Shown here one piece after another: positions 20,601-30,195 of a DNA stretch of 64,000 nucleotides. Position 1 is the first letter of the stretch, and each line of letters begins with the position of its first letter. The stretch is from Amaurobius ferox (lineage: Eukaryota > Arthropoda > Arachnida > Araneae > Amaurobiidae): the NCBI GenBank assembly GCA_951213105.1, contig OX578142.1, positions 119,817,354 through 119,881,353 of the forward strand, in the 5' to 3' direction. The notes beneath the pieces were generated by a model. The model did not search any database and was not told the DNA's origin. It saw only the letters and a list, made by a program, of their open reading frames with translations. A program made the translations under genes and the position numbers.

Positions 20601-22601
20601 TCTTACGCAAGCAGAAAGCTTAGCGAAGCAGAATGTAAATACAGTGTTGTCGAAAGAGAAGCATTAGCTGTTGTTTGGGCTACAAACTATTATAAACATT
20701 ATTTAATTGGAAAACCTTTCACAATTTTTTGTGACCAAAAATCTTTGTCCTTCGTATTTAAATTAAAAGATCCTACATCTAGATTGGCAAGATGGATTGC
20801 ATCTCTATCACAATTTGATTATCAAATAGTACATAAACCAGGAAAAGCAAATGTTGTTGCTGATTATATGTCAAGAAATGTAGATGAATGTACAAATACT
20901 ATTGACAATATTCCACAAAGATTTGTGTCACAATATAAAGTTATAAATCAAAATGTTAATCAGAATTTTCCAAGTGTAAATCAAAGTTCTCAAAGTTCTA
21001 ATAATGTAAACAATACTAATAGTAGCAATAGAAGAGAATCAGAAGTCAATTTGAATCCAGCAAATACAAATGAAGAAAATGAAATTTGTGCTGTTAATAA
21101 TAATGAAAGTGAAATGCAAAATGAAAATAACATACAAATTGGTCAATTGGAACAAACATTTACTTGTCCTACTTTGCTCATAAGAATTAAGAATGCGCAA
21201 AAATCTGACCCAAGGTGCAATAAAATTATAGATCTCTTAGATAAAAACATAAAACCTTACCCACAAACTTTGGTATTTTTTAGAAAAGATGATATCCTGT
21301 GGTGTACTCACAAACACCCAAAGCGTAGACATCAAGAACAAGAAAGAGTTGTTGTTCCGCAGGAACTTGTGTCTGAAATTTTATGGTTACATCATGACTG
21401 TCCCACTTATGCACATTGTGGATTTAGAAGAACTTTAGCTTCTGTAAGTAGAAAATATTTTTGGCAGGGAATGTATTCCCAAACACAAAATTATGTTGCA
21501 TCATGCGAAATTTGCGTGGTAAATCGTGGCTTTAGAAATAACAAAGCACCCATACAAAGATTTTCGAAGTCCACATACCCATTTGAGCGTATCGCCATGG
21601 ATTGTGTCGGACCATTACCTATATCAAGATCTGGAAATAAATTCATATTGGTCATAACTGACTATTTTACAAGATGGCCTGAAGCATATCCCTTAGCTTC
21701 AATTAAAACTGAAGACATTTTAAGTTGCTTAGAGCACTACATGGCTCAGCATGGTATACCTAAATTCATCGTCTCGGATCAAGGGACGAATTTTGTTTCT
21801 AGAACAGCAAGATGTTTTTATAAGAAATTAGGAATAATAAAGAATACTACTACTGCCTACATGCCATCTGTAGACGGTTGTGTTGAAAGATTAAATGGTA
21901 CTTTGATCAGATCCTTGAAAAATATTGCATATAACGATAAAGATAATTGGGATAATCTGATACATTTTGCTTTATTGGCACATAGAAATGCCATACATGC
22001 TTCTACGGGTGAATCGCCTGCTTATTTACTCTATGGTAGAGATTTAACAGTTCCAAATACGTTGATCGCTGGATTTAAACCTCCGACATATGAATCAACA
22101 TATGATTATGGAGAAGACATGAGATTCCGACTTAAAAGAACATATGATGTAGTAAAAAGTAACTTAGAAAAAGCTGAAAACTCACAAATTTTACAACAGC
22201 ATAAGAAAGCAAAGATGCCCAATATTAAAGTTGGTGATTTAGTGTATCTTTACACTCCCTTTTTACCTCAAGGCCAGTCAAGAAAACTGAGCTCCTTTAA
22301 TAAAGGTCCTTTTAAAGTGATAAAACAAACTTCTGCTGTTAACTTTTTGATCAGACATGTGATGAATCCCAAAAATGAACAACTGGTTCATGTGAACAGA
22401 CTGACTCTTTTACCTCCAAGAAGAGAGGAATTGCAAAAATTTTCAAAACAAACTACTGAAAGTCAAAAATTGAACTCTAAGTCAAATAAACTTACTCCAG
22501 TGATCACCGCTGAGAAAGACTCTGTGAAACTAAAATCGTGTTTAGCGAATCCTGCAGAAAGATCTCAAAACAAAAAAAACTGTGAAAAGAGTAAGATTTA
22601 A
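17628..22601 (+). CDS. pol: Pol polyprotein (with Gag C-terminal region) of the Gypsy element
   Basis: In the same frame as gag, open from 17565; first ATG 17628, giving about 1657 residues. Order: coiled-coil Glu/Lys-rich stretch (residues 1-80); Arg/Asn/Phe-rich basic region (about 130-220) that may replace a nucleocapsid, as no CCHC knuckle is present; aspartic protease ALIDTGSS with DTG at 257-259; reverse transcriptase with VADFRKLN, TPFGLKNAPASFQ and YIDD at 815-818; RNase H with TDAS near 969 and EREALA; integrase with an HHCC zinc module starting near 1255 and catalytic Asp 1325, Asp 1384, Glu 1420 (D-D-35-E); then GPFKVIK and QLVHVNRLTLLP, a usual Gypsy C-terminal block. All catalytic residues are present. 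A linker of about 250 residues between protease and RT is Asn-rich and unassigned. Translation initiation is uncertain because of the upstream stop. Confidence 0.95.
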   Translation: MTEDINTVRIEKDTKQEIEELKNELNLKKKEFEKLRRKFGENSEKRKKRLNEIREDLEKSNSSFEESFLDTPSTSRYKENELEEEDWEDIPVKKKHKPSTFFRTSTPSKRSESRNRFSQRRIPVASQEEEWYVKSPYQNYSPRKNSHIFRRPFRNSSYRNSNFQRNFSNFRNSFDNYKSQNFNNFGYRRNNRYFNNRFGNRRQFRRQNFRTQNFQSPLVNRRNSEVSFMTEIEDPCQNNFPIIQVFVEDVTLNALIDTGSSINIIYSDALHKINPRKVQLKHTSTILRGIGSQNILVERKASFPIIIGNERDMIECCILNTPAPGRYNMILGNTFLHEKQVTITYRHKRVNFLYCSIPFTEFTESQSFTVISDDVQFKPIESYAISHDFDRRNYNFTNDVDYRSKDTNFSRNYENKCNNGYLFEQNNFHNEFRDVDFRNFDANGNERSNYECENDLHERQMNDNVHTDRFLTKDNTSNNEIFQTDCDKHDGGSSQQNQAIGIAKAFNKCVLHPFSESFIKLKRNYKIEKDTTILLEPINNKEFSANKIFIARSIHKIPENDFLYAKVANPSEKVVYINKGMKLGTFENIHESDIDINNRVDIENCIEENETFDAWGGDFDLKHMNIAQKNLLFKLLSKYKHVFAKNMKELSGCDTILHEINLESNIPVRQKPYRIPHNLQKELSRQVNELLDAKIIQRSTSPYNTPVLFVKKPDGSYRLVADFRKLNKITIVENYPIPNISELIDNLSGALYFSTLDLTSGFYQLCLHPDDYPKTSFSTPDGHFEWTRTPFGLKNAPASFQRLMSLVLAGISGIYIDDIIVASRTFEEHLEKLEEIFVRLSKHGLKLKPSKCHFFRKTIKYLGFLVSNGKVQPDTHNLEVVEKFKIPKSIKNVRQFLGLTGFYRKFIKDYAELTLPLTELLKTKNNESKKKFIWTNEAQKSFEILKGKLLSKPILTLPDFRKPFILHTDASNHSLGCYLSQEDENKILHPISYASRKLSEAECKYSVVEREALAVVWATNYYKHYLIGKPFTIFCDQKSLSFVFKLKDPTSRLARWIASLSQFDYQIVHKPGKANVVADYMSRNVDECTNTIDNIPQRFVSQYKVINQNVNQNFPSVNQSSQSSNNVNNTNSSNRRESEVNLNPANTNEENEICAVNNNESEMQNENNIQIGQLEQTFTCPTLLIRIKNAQKSDPRCNKIIDLLDKNIKPYPQTLVFFRKDDILWCTHKHPKRRHQEQERVVVPQELVSEILWLHHDCPTYAHCGFRRTLASVSRKYFWQGMYSQTQNYVASCEICVVNRGFRNNKAPIQRFSKSTYPFERIAMDCVGPLPISRSGNKFILVITDYFTRWPEAYPLASIKTEDILSCLEHYMAQHGIPKFIVSDQGTNFVSRTARCFYKKLGIIKNTTTAYMPSVDGCVERLNGTLIRSLKNIAYNDKDNWDNLIHFALLAHRNAIHASTGESPAYLLYGRDLTVPNTLIAGFKPPTYESTYDYGEDMRFRLKRTYDVVKSNLEKAENSQILQQHKKAKMPNIKVGDLVYLYTPFLPQGQSRKLSSFNKGPFKVIKQTSAVNFLIRHVMNPKNEQLVHVNRLTLLPPRREELQKFSKQTTESQKLNSKSNKLTPVITAEKDSVKLKSCLANPAERSQNKKNCEKSKI

Positions 22602-22845
22602 TTTGCCAAATAAAAGGGTAAATGAAAATGCTGTTCATACTGGATCAAACTTTCATGCTAATAGAAGTCAACAATATGCACATAGAAATAATTCAAATAA
22701 CTTTGATAATAGAGGAAATGGAAGAATCATTTACAACAATAACTTTAGAAATAATTATACACCACACCAAAATCAGTATTACATGACAAACAGAAATACA
22801 CGTACACCTTATAATCTTAGGAATAAAAGATTTTCACAATATTAA
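22602..22845 (+). pseudogene. Probable out-of-frame C-terminal tail of Pol
   Basis: An open frame one base off pol overlaps the pol end and runs to 22845. It is Asn/Arg-rich and finishes with TPYNLRNKRFSQY; a Y-N-L-R tail is common at the C-terminus of Gypsy Pol or Gag-Pol proteins. The frame change falls at an A8 run at 22572-22579, a typical slippage site. I read it as the natural tail shifted by a one-base indel, not an independent gene or env. A sequencing error in the homopolymer is an alternative. Confidence 0.5.
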
Positions 22846-25128
22846 ATTTTGGTTGAGTTCACAATTTTTCAGAAATTAAATTTTGCAAGAAAGATTTCAT
22901 TTTAAGTTAAAGTTTACACTTGTTTAAGTTTTATATTTCAATATTGTCTTTTAAAATAGAATTTATGAAAAAATTGTTGTGATTTTAAAAATTTATTGGA
23001 AATCTTGCATTAAGTTAAAAAAGTAAATAAGTAATTGATTTTGTGAACTATAATTTATGAATGTTTATATTATAATTTAAATAATAAATAAATTTGTTAA
23101 TTGACTCTCCTTGGACTTTAAAATTTTTCGAGAGTCCTGTCTTGATTGACTTTGATTATATTGATGTGTTTTAATGTAAAAATGTTTGATCATTTGTTTA
23201 AATTCATTAATGAAAATAATTAAAATGGTGTTGGTAATTTAATTGTTCCCCTAAGTAAAAGGGAGGAAATCTTGATTTTCTGAAGGAAATTTTGAATTTT
23301 GGAAAAAGTAAATGATTTTATTAAAATAAAATTGAAATTAAAGGTGAAATTAATATAAAGTAAATATAAAGAATTTAAGTAATTGAAATAAATTAAGTAA
23401 TTTGAAAGTGAAAATGAAAAGTTTGAATTTGAAAATTTTTGAAAATTTAATGAAATTTTTTTTTGAAGATCAAAAATAAATGATCTCTTTTGAAAAATGT
23501 TTTTGAAACTTTGTTGCTGAGAGAGGTGAAATTTTTGGCTGATGTGTTGTTGAAATTCTGTTCTCTTGAAATTCCATTTCACATTGTTGTTTTTTTTTGA
23601 CCAGCAGTTTTCAAACATCTACACAAATTTCAGTTAGACATCATATTTTTATGCTGCAACCCCTTTTTCTGAAAGCTGGCTGGTGGACGCAAACATGGAC
23701 ATATTTACATTGGATCACAGATGAAGAAGCAGCTTAGCAAATTAATTGTCCGAACTTTTGTGGCAGGACTGGAGTCCTGGACGACAACTTGCTCCGAGCC
23801 TACCTAGGACGGTTGTGATTGGCCAGGTGGGAAACTGGTGAAGCTATGAGGATGATGATGATGAAGAAGATGATGATGATGTTGGGATCAGCGCAAGCTG
23901 CCCAAAAATTTTGATGATATCCGTGCTTCTGAGGCGTGTCCTGGCGTCCTGTTTCTGCTGCAATCGCTTCCTGCACGCGAGTATTTTTTTTCTTTTTTCT
24001 ACACCCCTTTTTTTTTTTTTTTTAGTGTTGGCAACTCGTTAGTCCCCGCCGAGTTTGCTCTTTAGATGTGTTCCTGCTCTTTTACATAACTGACGTGAAT
24101 TTCAGGAGAAATTTTTCTCCTTCTCTCTCTCTCAGTAGACAAATGTATATAAATGTAAATTTTTGTTTGTGACATGAAATGGTCACTTGTTGAGTTATTA
24201 CAGAGTGAAATTTGTTAAAAGTAAAGTAAATTGAAATTTTAAGATAAATTAAATAATGTAAATAAATGAATAATTTAAAGTAATTTATGAAAGTTGAGTC
24301 AGAATGAGAAAATTCTGAATTGTCTTGATGACAAAAATAAGTTGAATTAAAGTTAATGTTAAATTTGTTGAATAAATGATGAAAGGTTGAAAAATTGAAA
24401 GTAAATGTAATTTAAAGTTAATGTGTTAAAATGAAAGTAATTTAAAGTGAAAGTTAAGATTTTAATGAAAGTTTTGAAATGAAAAATTGAAATTGAAAAA
24501 TGGAAATATTGAAAGTGACTTTGTTCTCAAAAAGTGAGACAAATTTTTGAATGAGTGAAGAATCTCATTTCCTGAATATGACAAATTTAATTTAGAAATT
24601 AATTTTCAAAATATTTAACCTTTTGATGAAAATTAAGAAAAATTTTTGTGTCACTTGTGTGTGTTTGAAAGTGACAATTGTTTGAAATTGTTTGAATTTT
24701 GAATTGTTTATATTGTTAAGTTTGTAAATTCATATTATATCATATTTTATTTTTCATATCACCTGATTGATCTCAATGTGGTTGATTGAGATAGTGTGTT
24801 GTCAGGCAAATTGCCTTAACAAATTTTCTTCTGATTTAGTGTAATTTTATGTAAATTTTTGTAAAGGTTCCTTTAAGATGTGGTGACGCCTTGTCATCCT
24901 TTCGGTTTTCTTTTGGTCTTTTCCTGTGGTGATGAATGGCTTGGCCGGTCATTCAGATCTGCAGTGCCGTTGTCTTGAGAAACGTTGGGGCCCACGTTTT
25001 CTCGCCCAAAATTTTGGTTTAAATTATTTTACACTTACAGGTTCCTAAAACTCCTTGTAAATTTTTGTGTTTTTGTGTTTTGAGTGAGAGAAAAATTTTC
25101 CTCACTGCGTTCTGAAAATTTTTGCCTC
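22846..25128. other. Long non-coding 3' region of the Gypsy element
   Basis: About 2.3 kb between pol and the polypurine tract without a credible frame; no envelope-like signal peptide or membrane segment. It is composed of repetitive GAAA/TTAAAG/TGAAAT phrases, a GATGATGATG tract near 23850-23880, and T-rich runs near 23990-24022. Confidence 0.7.
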
Positions 25129-25143
25129 CCAGAAGGGGAGAGC
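25129..25143 (+). promoter_or_regulatory. Polypurine tract of the Gypsy element
   Basis: AGAAGGGGAGAG immediately precedes the TG start of the right LTR. This is the expected site and composition for priming plus-strand DNA synthesis. Confidence 0.8.
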
Positions 25144-26387
25144 TGTCATGTCGCAATTCTGCGCCATGAGCCTTTTTGTATTTTCTGCAAGAGAAACATC
25201 CTTCTCTCCGTTCGTGCCTGTACAGTGTTTTTACTAACACTTGTTTCCATTGAAATTACATTAAAAAGCGCATTTCGTCGAAAAATCGTTGGATTGTCTG
25301 GACTTAGTGTCTGGCCGGGATGCGTGACGTTTGCTCGCTGTTGCCGAGGAGGAGCGCGCCGTCCAATCAGGAAGAGGCGCATTTTTTGCGAAGGAGAACT
25401 TTGCGTGGGCTCAGAGGACCCATGCTCTCCTTCTTCGTGCTGGAACACTTCGACTGAAAGGTCGCATCGAAGGTTTTGTCTAATTTAGACAAAGGATTTA
25501 GCCGAAATGGCTAACTGGCGGAGATGGGCATTTTGGTTCTAAAGGAAACCGCCCCTGTATTTTCTGGAGATGATTGAAGAAGATCCTGGATACTCACATT
25601 AATTATGCTGTACATCTTTTCTAAAATTTGTTTTTTCATTCCAGGAATCGTATCCGACACCGACTCCGGATTCGAAGGAGTTGAGTAACGGTTGTACGAG
25701 TCGAGGCATAATGGTCGCATGACGGAACTTAAAGATTTTGGATTCTCCCTGGGAAAAACCTCCCTGTGAACATTTTTGAAATCCCGTCTCAAAACCGTGA
25801 TTACCTGATGCGAATCTGTTGCTCCAAATTAAATAAAATTAAGAGATCAGGTAAATTTTCCTTTTACCGGGATCAATGATTCCGAGGCAGCACTGGCATA
25901 ACGAGGACCAACCTCTAAATTAAATGGCTCATGTTAAATGTATTTTTGGTTAATTAAATTTAGTATTGGAAACCATATGAATATTGAATTGAAATTAATG
26001 TGATATATAAAATTTGAACAGAGCAGATATCCTGATTGTTAATACATAAATAAAGCTCTGACTATAATTAGATAATTTGAAGGATAAATAGATATATATA
26101 TATTCTGTGGAAATTCTTAAAATAAATATTGATTATTGATTGAGTGACAATTGAGCCATGTTTTTATTGTGTTATGTTTACTTTACTCACTGTACTTCAT
26201 TTAGGATTAATTCTCCTAAACTGGGATAACTCCTTTAGATCTTGAACCTGGTGGTTTTGCTGTTAAATTTTTGAGACTAGATATGTTAAATATGTGTCTC
26301 TTTGGCTTTTTGAAATTACGATCACGAAGTTGTGGGTGGTGGAGTCGGTAGGTGCTGTTTGTACTGACTACTGACCCAGCTCCCACA
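25144..26387 (+). repeat. 3' long terminal repeat
   Basis: Near-identical to 15082-16318 with one 7-bp tandem duplication (TACTGAC) near 26365 and two substitutions. Candidate polyadenylation signal AATAAA near 26049. Ends CCCACA, followed by the CAAC duplication at 26388-26391. Confidence 0.95.
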
Positions 26388-26391
26388 CAAC

Positions 26392-28315
26392 TAGCTGTCC
26401 TTAAATCCGTTCACATTGCTTTCGACCTAATGATAAAGGTGGATAACGGTCTTGAAACAGTTGTAGTCACCTAATTTTTTGGTGCCTGCTTTCTATCAGC
26501 AAAATATTAATAATCCATATTCTCACAAGCAGCATTTATATTAATTGAGACAGAATTGGGTTTTATTCCACTCTCCTATGCGGTTTTACTACTTATTCCA
26601 TACTTCGCTAAAGAGTAATAAAATCTGCATCAGAAAAATCACTAGACTCGATGTCATTTCCTGAAAATAACATTCCTTCAAAATTCATCGCGTGATTCAG
26701 AAGATATTTAAGTTAGCAGGGGTGTCCCAAGGGCCAAACAGCCCAAGCGACCGCTTGGGGCCTCATGTTTGCAAAGGACCTAAAAATTTGGTACATTTTT
26801 TTAGTTGGGCTTCACTGGCATTTTTTACAACATCATTAGAGCACCATAGATAATCTAGCATTTTATTGTATTAAATTTTGCAATATCTTTAGTCACTTGT
26901 ATATGAATGTTCAATTGTCTTTATATATATAACGCTTTAACTACGACCTTTTAATTGACTTGTTGTTGAACACAGATTATGATACTATAAACCCCTTGGT
27001 AAGCGCTCTGGGATTTGGTGGATTAATGCAGGCTTTGTAACATTTTACATTTGTTTTGGTGTCTTGTGTTTTGAAATTTTGTGATTTTAAGAAGGCTCAA
27101 TGAAAATCTGCCTAAAAGTCTTTGCATAATCAGTATTTCTTCTTCCTGCCTGAGCTATAACAATGGACTTTTAGGTATTAGATAGAAAAACTAGAGTTAT
27201 AGAATCAGGGCCGGATTATCCATTAGAACAAGATAGTTTCGAACCCGGGAATATTTTTAAAAGTCCCCAAAATATTATCCCGGAGGACCCAAAATTCTAT
27301 GCAAGAACCTAAAGTGAAAAAACTGACATAATGAATCCGTATTTATTTTTGAACTTGCAGAAACAGCATAAATAAATTGTGGGATAATCGGTTTTTCGAA
27401 TTACCAACGTGAGCCATTTGTGATGTTTTCCTTCATTTATTGTTTAGATGAAGCCTTTGGTGAAAGTTTGCTTGAGGTCTCACAAAACCCCGGGACGCTA
27501 CTGTAAGTTAGAAGCGCATATTGAAATTTTCCCTTTCATACATTAAATGTAAGTGACAATCTAGGTTCGCCCAATTCCTTCTCAAATCAATACGCTGCAA
27601 TAATTTATAAATTTTCAAAAACTTATATAACAGGGAACAAGCTCATTCACGCCATACGCTTTCTAAGTTAAATATTCTTTGGTGCAAACAAGAACGCATT
27701 TATATGACGGGATAATTCTTAACACTGCAAATATCAGTCACTTAACTTACCGTTTTAAGCCAAAGCGACACGACTATATTAAATCTTACCTTCAATTAAG
27801 ATGTCCAAGTTTCTGTACCAAGTCTAAATTACACCCATGGATCGGTATCGCTATAAACTTCTCCTTAATGTAGATCATAAAGCTCTCAGAGACCATAATT
27901 CAGCTGCTTGTGTTCACAAATGGCTGGTTTTTAGAATAGACTGTTACATGTCTTGCTTTTAATTTCAAGTTCAGAATTATTTTTTTTAATTTCGATAAGA
28001 AAAGGAGATCAAAGATATCTTACATTTTTACATATAATTATTTAAATGCATTTTAAGTGCGTCTATTTAATATGCTTAAATGCATTTTTGTAAGAATAAC
28101 TCGGCTAAGTTCTTTGAAGGAATGCATCTCGTGACCATGAATGATAAAGTTTGATATACATCTTACTATATTGCGTTTTGTTCGTTTCTAAAGAAACCTG
28201 TTTGGTTTTTGTTAAAAATATATTGCATTTTATTCGAAATTTTTCCCTAAATCTATTACAATATTTCTATTTAAAATTGTGTAAAATGAAAATATTATAA
28301 AAGTTTGCAAAGAAT
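26392..28315. other. No gene; possible fragments of hAT-like element ends
   Basis: CAGGGGTGTCCCAAG at about 26717 followed by GGCCTCATGTTTGCAAAGGACC, and CAGGGCCGGATTATCC at about 27206, resemble the starts of hAT-type non-autonomous elements. I could not find matching inverted ends. The rest is unremarkable AT-rich DNA. Confidence 0.3.
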
Positions 28316-28319
28316 ATAT

Positions 28320-28372
28320 GTTCCAGCTGGGGTTCGAACCACAGGTTTCCACCTTGGCTAGACAATATTATT
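28320..28372 (-). repeat. tRNA-like SINE head fragment (family 2)
   Basis: On the minus strand the block carries a perfect B box, GGTTCGAACCC, preceded by AAACCTGT as in the copy at 30120-30192. No downstream body is recognisable. Confidence 0.5.
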
Positions 28373-28504
28373 TCCTTGTTGCAGATATTCCATGTTCTTT
28401 TAAACTTTCCAATCGAAATGTAACTTTTGATGGAAATAACCTTCTAGCTCCCCCCCCCCTTCCCCACAGAATAGCATAGTGTTTATTCCATGAATTCAGT
28501 TGTT

Positions 28505-28895
28505 GATGATACCCAGACCCTCCGACCTACCAGAAAGATGTAAGGTAACTGTTTGGATGCCCGGAAAATGCCACCCAATTTAGACCGGAACCCAGTGGGG
28601 GAAGCATCCACAGGGGCCGTACCCTCCTTCCCCTAAATGTGCCAACAGCCACCAACCTCTCGGAAGGACTTACAGACCCACATGTTTAACGTGATTGTAC
28701 TCCGCATGAACACGGTCGCAGTTGTGGCAGCGTGCAAATTCAGCGCGCAAATCACCGGGCAACCGCTTCCGAAATGTGCCAACAGCACGCGGTGTTCCCA
28801 GGTGGTCACCCACCCAAGTACTAACCGCGCCCAATGCTGCCTGACTTCGGTGATCTAACGAGAACCGGTGTTTTCAGCACGGTAAGGCCATTGGC
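28505..28895 (-). mobile_element. SINE with a 5S rRNA head (S2)
   Basis: On the minus strand, 28895 to 28778 (118 nt) is a recognisable full-length 5S rRNA: it starts GCCAATGGCCTTACC, contains GATCACCGAAGTCAGGCAGC, the C-box-like GGGTGGGTGACCACCTGGGA, and ends GTGCTGTTGGC. It is followed by a body (GTGGGTCTGTAAGTCCTTCC, GAGAGGTTGGTGG, CCACTGGGTTCCGGTCTAAA) that also occurs, with a different head, at 53445-53720. The 5S type III promoter would drive Pol III transcription. This makes it a SINE3-type element, not a 5S gene: substitutions in the 5S part and the attached body support that. Confidence 0.85.
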
Positions 28896-28959
28896 CATGA
28901 GTTCAGTTGTAGATTACTCAAATTGCAGCCATAAATAATGATGTTTTTAGAAAAAACAT

Positions 28960-29275
28960 TATTACATTCCCTATATGCATAATATAATGTATAGGGTAAA
29001 TATCGTGACGGGATCAAAAATTTGAATTCAAGTTTTCAACAAAAGAGTACGTTTCAGGCATTCCTGAACTCGAATTGAACGTTTTTGGGGTTGTGTCTGC
29101 GCTTGCGCGCGCGCGCGTGTGTGTGTGTGTGTGTGTGTGTCCGTGAATCTGTGGGTGTAATATCTCACGAACAAATAAAATGTTTCGAAAAATAATTACA
29201 ATCACTGAATACTGGAAACCTATTGATTTTAAACGCAATCGAATGTTTGGAGGACTCTAAAATTTTCGAATAAAA
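28960..29275 (+). repeat. Interspersed repeat F, copy 1, with a (GT)n microsatellite
   Basis: Starts with CCCTATATGCATAATATAATGTATAGGG-type dyad near 28970 and GGGATCAAAAATTTGAATTC; a GC/GT alternating run lies at about 29105-29140; then ATATCTCACGAACAAATAAAATG. Reverse-oriented relatives are at 31490-31750, 50130-50420 and 62190-62440, and a fragment at 32195-32260. Non-coding. Confidence 0.65.
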
Positions 29276-30055
29276 TTTGGAAAAATCATTAATAATAAGA
29301 ATCTTCCATAATATTAAGTAAATAATCATTTTATACGTAATTTTTCATTAGAAAACGAATGATACAAACTGCAAAACACTAGCATGAACCTTTCTCGAAA
29401 TAATTCAAATTTTTCAAATAAATTTATCAAAAATCACATAAAATAAAAAATAATTATTGTAAAATATGCTAAATTTTCATATGTAATAATATGCGATAAA
29501 TTTGCTAACATCATTCTCTTCTTGTGAATTTAGTTCGCTCCGTTCACGAGAGAAGATACTTTTAGTAACAGTTCTATATCATATTTTGATGCCTAATAAT
29601 TCGCCAAAAGTCATTTATATATAAGAAAATATCTTCTTTCTCTTTGTCTGTAATGCTTAGCGATAAATGGGGAGAACTTGGTGACTCATTTAGCGAAATA
29701 TCACCAACCTGGCTATATTTCGCCTCAGATGGACCAAAATGTAGCCAAATTGCAAAAATGACGCCAAATTGATGAATTAATTATTAAAATATTTTAATAT
29801 ATAGACTATATTGCTTATTGTGCGTGCTATCACTATTAATAATTTTCAATTTAAAGTTGCGCGAAATGTGGCGGTTAATTGGATACTCAGAAATATAGTT
29901 TTCACGCTGTGATCCGAAAAACAACCAATGTATAATTGAACGTTGATAACATTGTGTCATGGAGCTTATATTATCTATTTTTCACTCTGAAAGAAGTAAA
30001 TTCATTACATTATATAGGGCAAGCAATGTTCTGCCAAGATCAGATTTTTTTCATA
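29276..30055. other. AT-rich stretch with a reversed trace of repeat B
   Basis: Around 29680-29790 phrases such as GCGATAAATGGGGAG and GCCAAATTGCAAAAATGACGCC are the reverse of phrases in 1370-1760 and 44930-45440. No gene. Confidence 0.4.
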
Positions 30056-30195
30056 TATTGGAGATCCTCTGCATTTAACCTTTAGGGTTAAATTTACAGG
30101 CGTCATTTTAAAGAGCTCGTGCCCCAGAGAAGATTCGAACCACAAATTTCCACATGCTTAGTCGACGACCCTCTGAGTTACTGGAACGATAGGAT
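30056..30195 (-). mobile_element. tRNA-like SINE, family 2, copy on minus strand
   Basis: Reading minus, a tRNA-like head has GTAACTCAGAGGGTCGTCGAC (A-box region) and GTGGTTCGAATCTTCTC (B box), then GCACGAGCTCTTTAAAATGACGCC and CCCTAAAGGTTAAATGCAGAGGAT. The latter match GCAGCAAGGTTCTTTACAATGGCGCC and TAGGTTAGTGCAAAGATG at 63090-63155. Confidence 0.65.

Larger units (their letters stand above)
15082..26387 (+). mobile_element. Near-intact Ty3/Gypsy LTR retrotransposon (11.3 kb)
   Basis: Complete architecture: TG...CA LTRs of 1237 and 1244 bp, primer binding site, gag, a long pol with protease, reverse transcriptase, RNase H and integrase, a 2.3 kb non-coding 3' region, polypurine tract, and a CAAC target duplication. 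Comparing the LTRs by eye I find two substitutions (near 16034/26096 G to T, and 16200/26262 T to C) plus a 7-bp duplication in the right LTR near 26365, so insertion was very recent. No envelope-like frame is visible. One nonsense codon in gag and a probable frameshift near the pol end mean this copy may not be autonomous. Confidence 0.95.

Noticed and set aside
22582..22845. Envelope or independent accessory gene of the Gypsy element
   Set aside because: No signal peptide or membrane segment; the start is not ATG and the tail motif fits a shifted Pol end.
26715..27300. Complete hAT elements
   Set aside because: Start-like words only; no matching inverted ends or 8-bp duplications found.
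28778..28895. Functional 5S rRNA gene
   Set aside because: Several changes from the animal 5S consensus and a SINE body attached directly, with that body also found under a tRNA head elsewhere.
29105..29140. Regulatory Z-DNA tract
   Set aside because: Ordinary (GT)n/(GC)n microsatellite inside repeat F; nothing else supports regulation.
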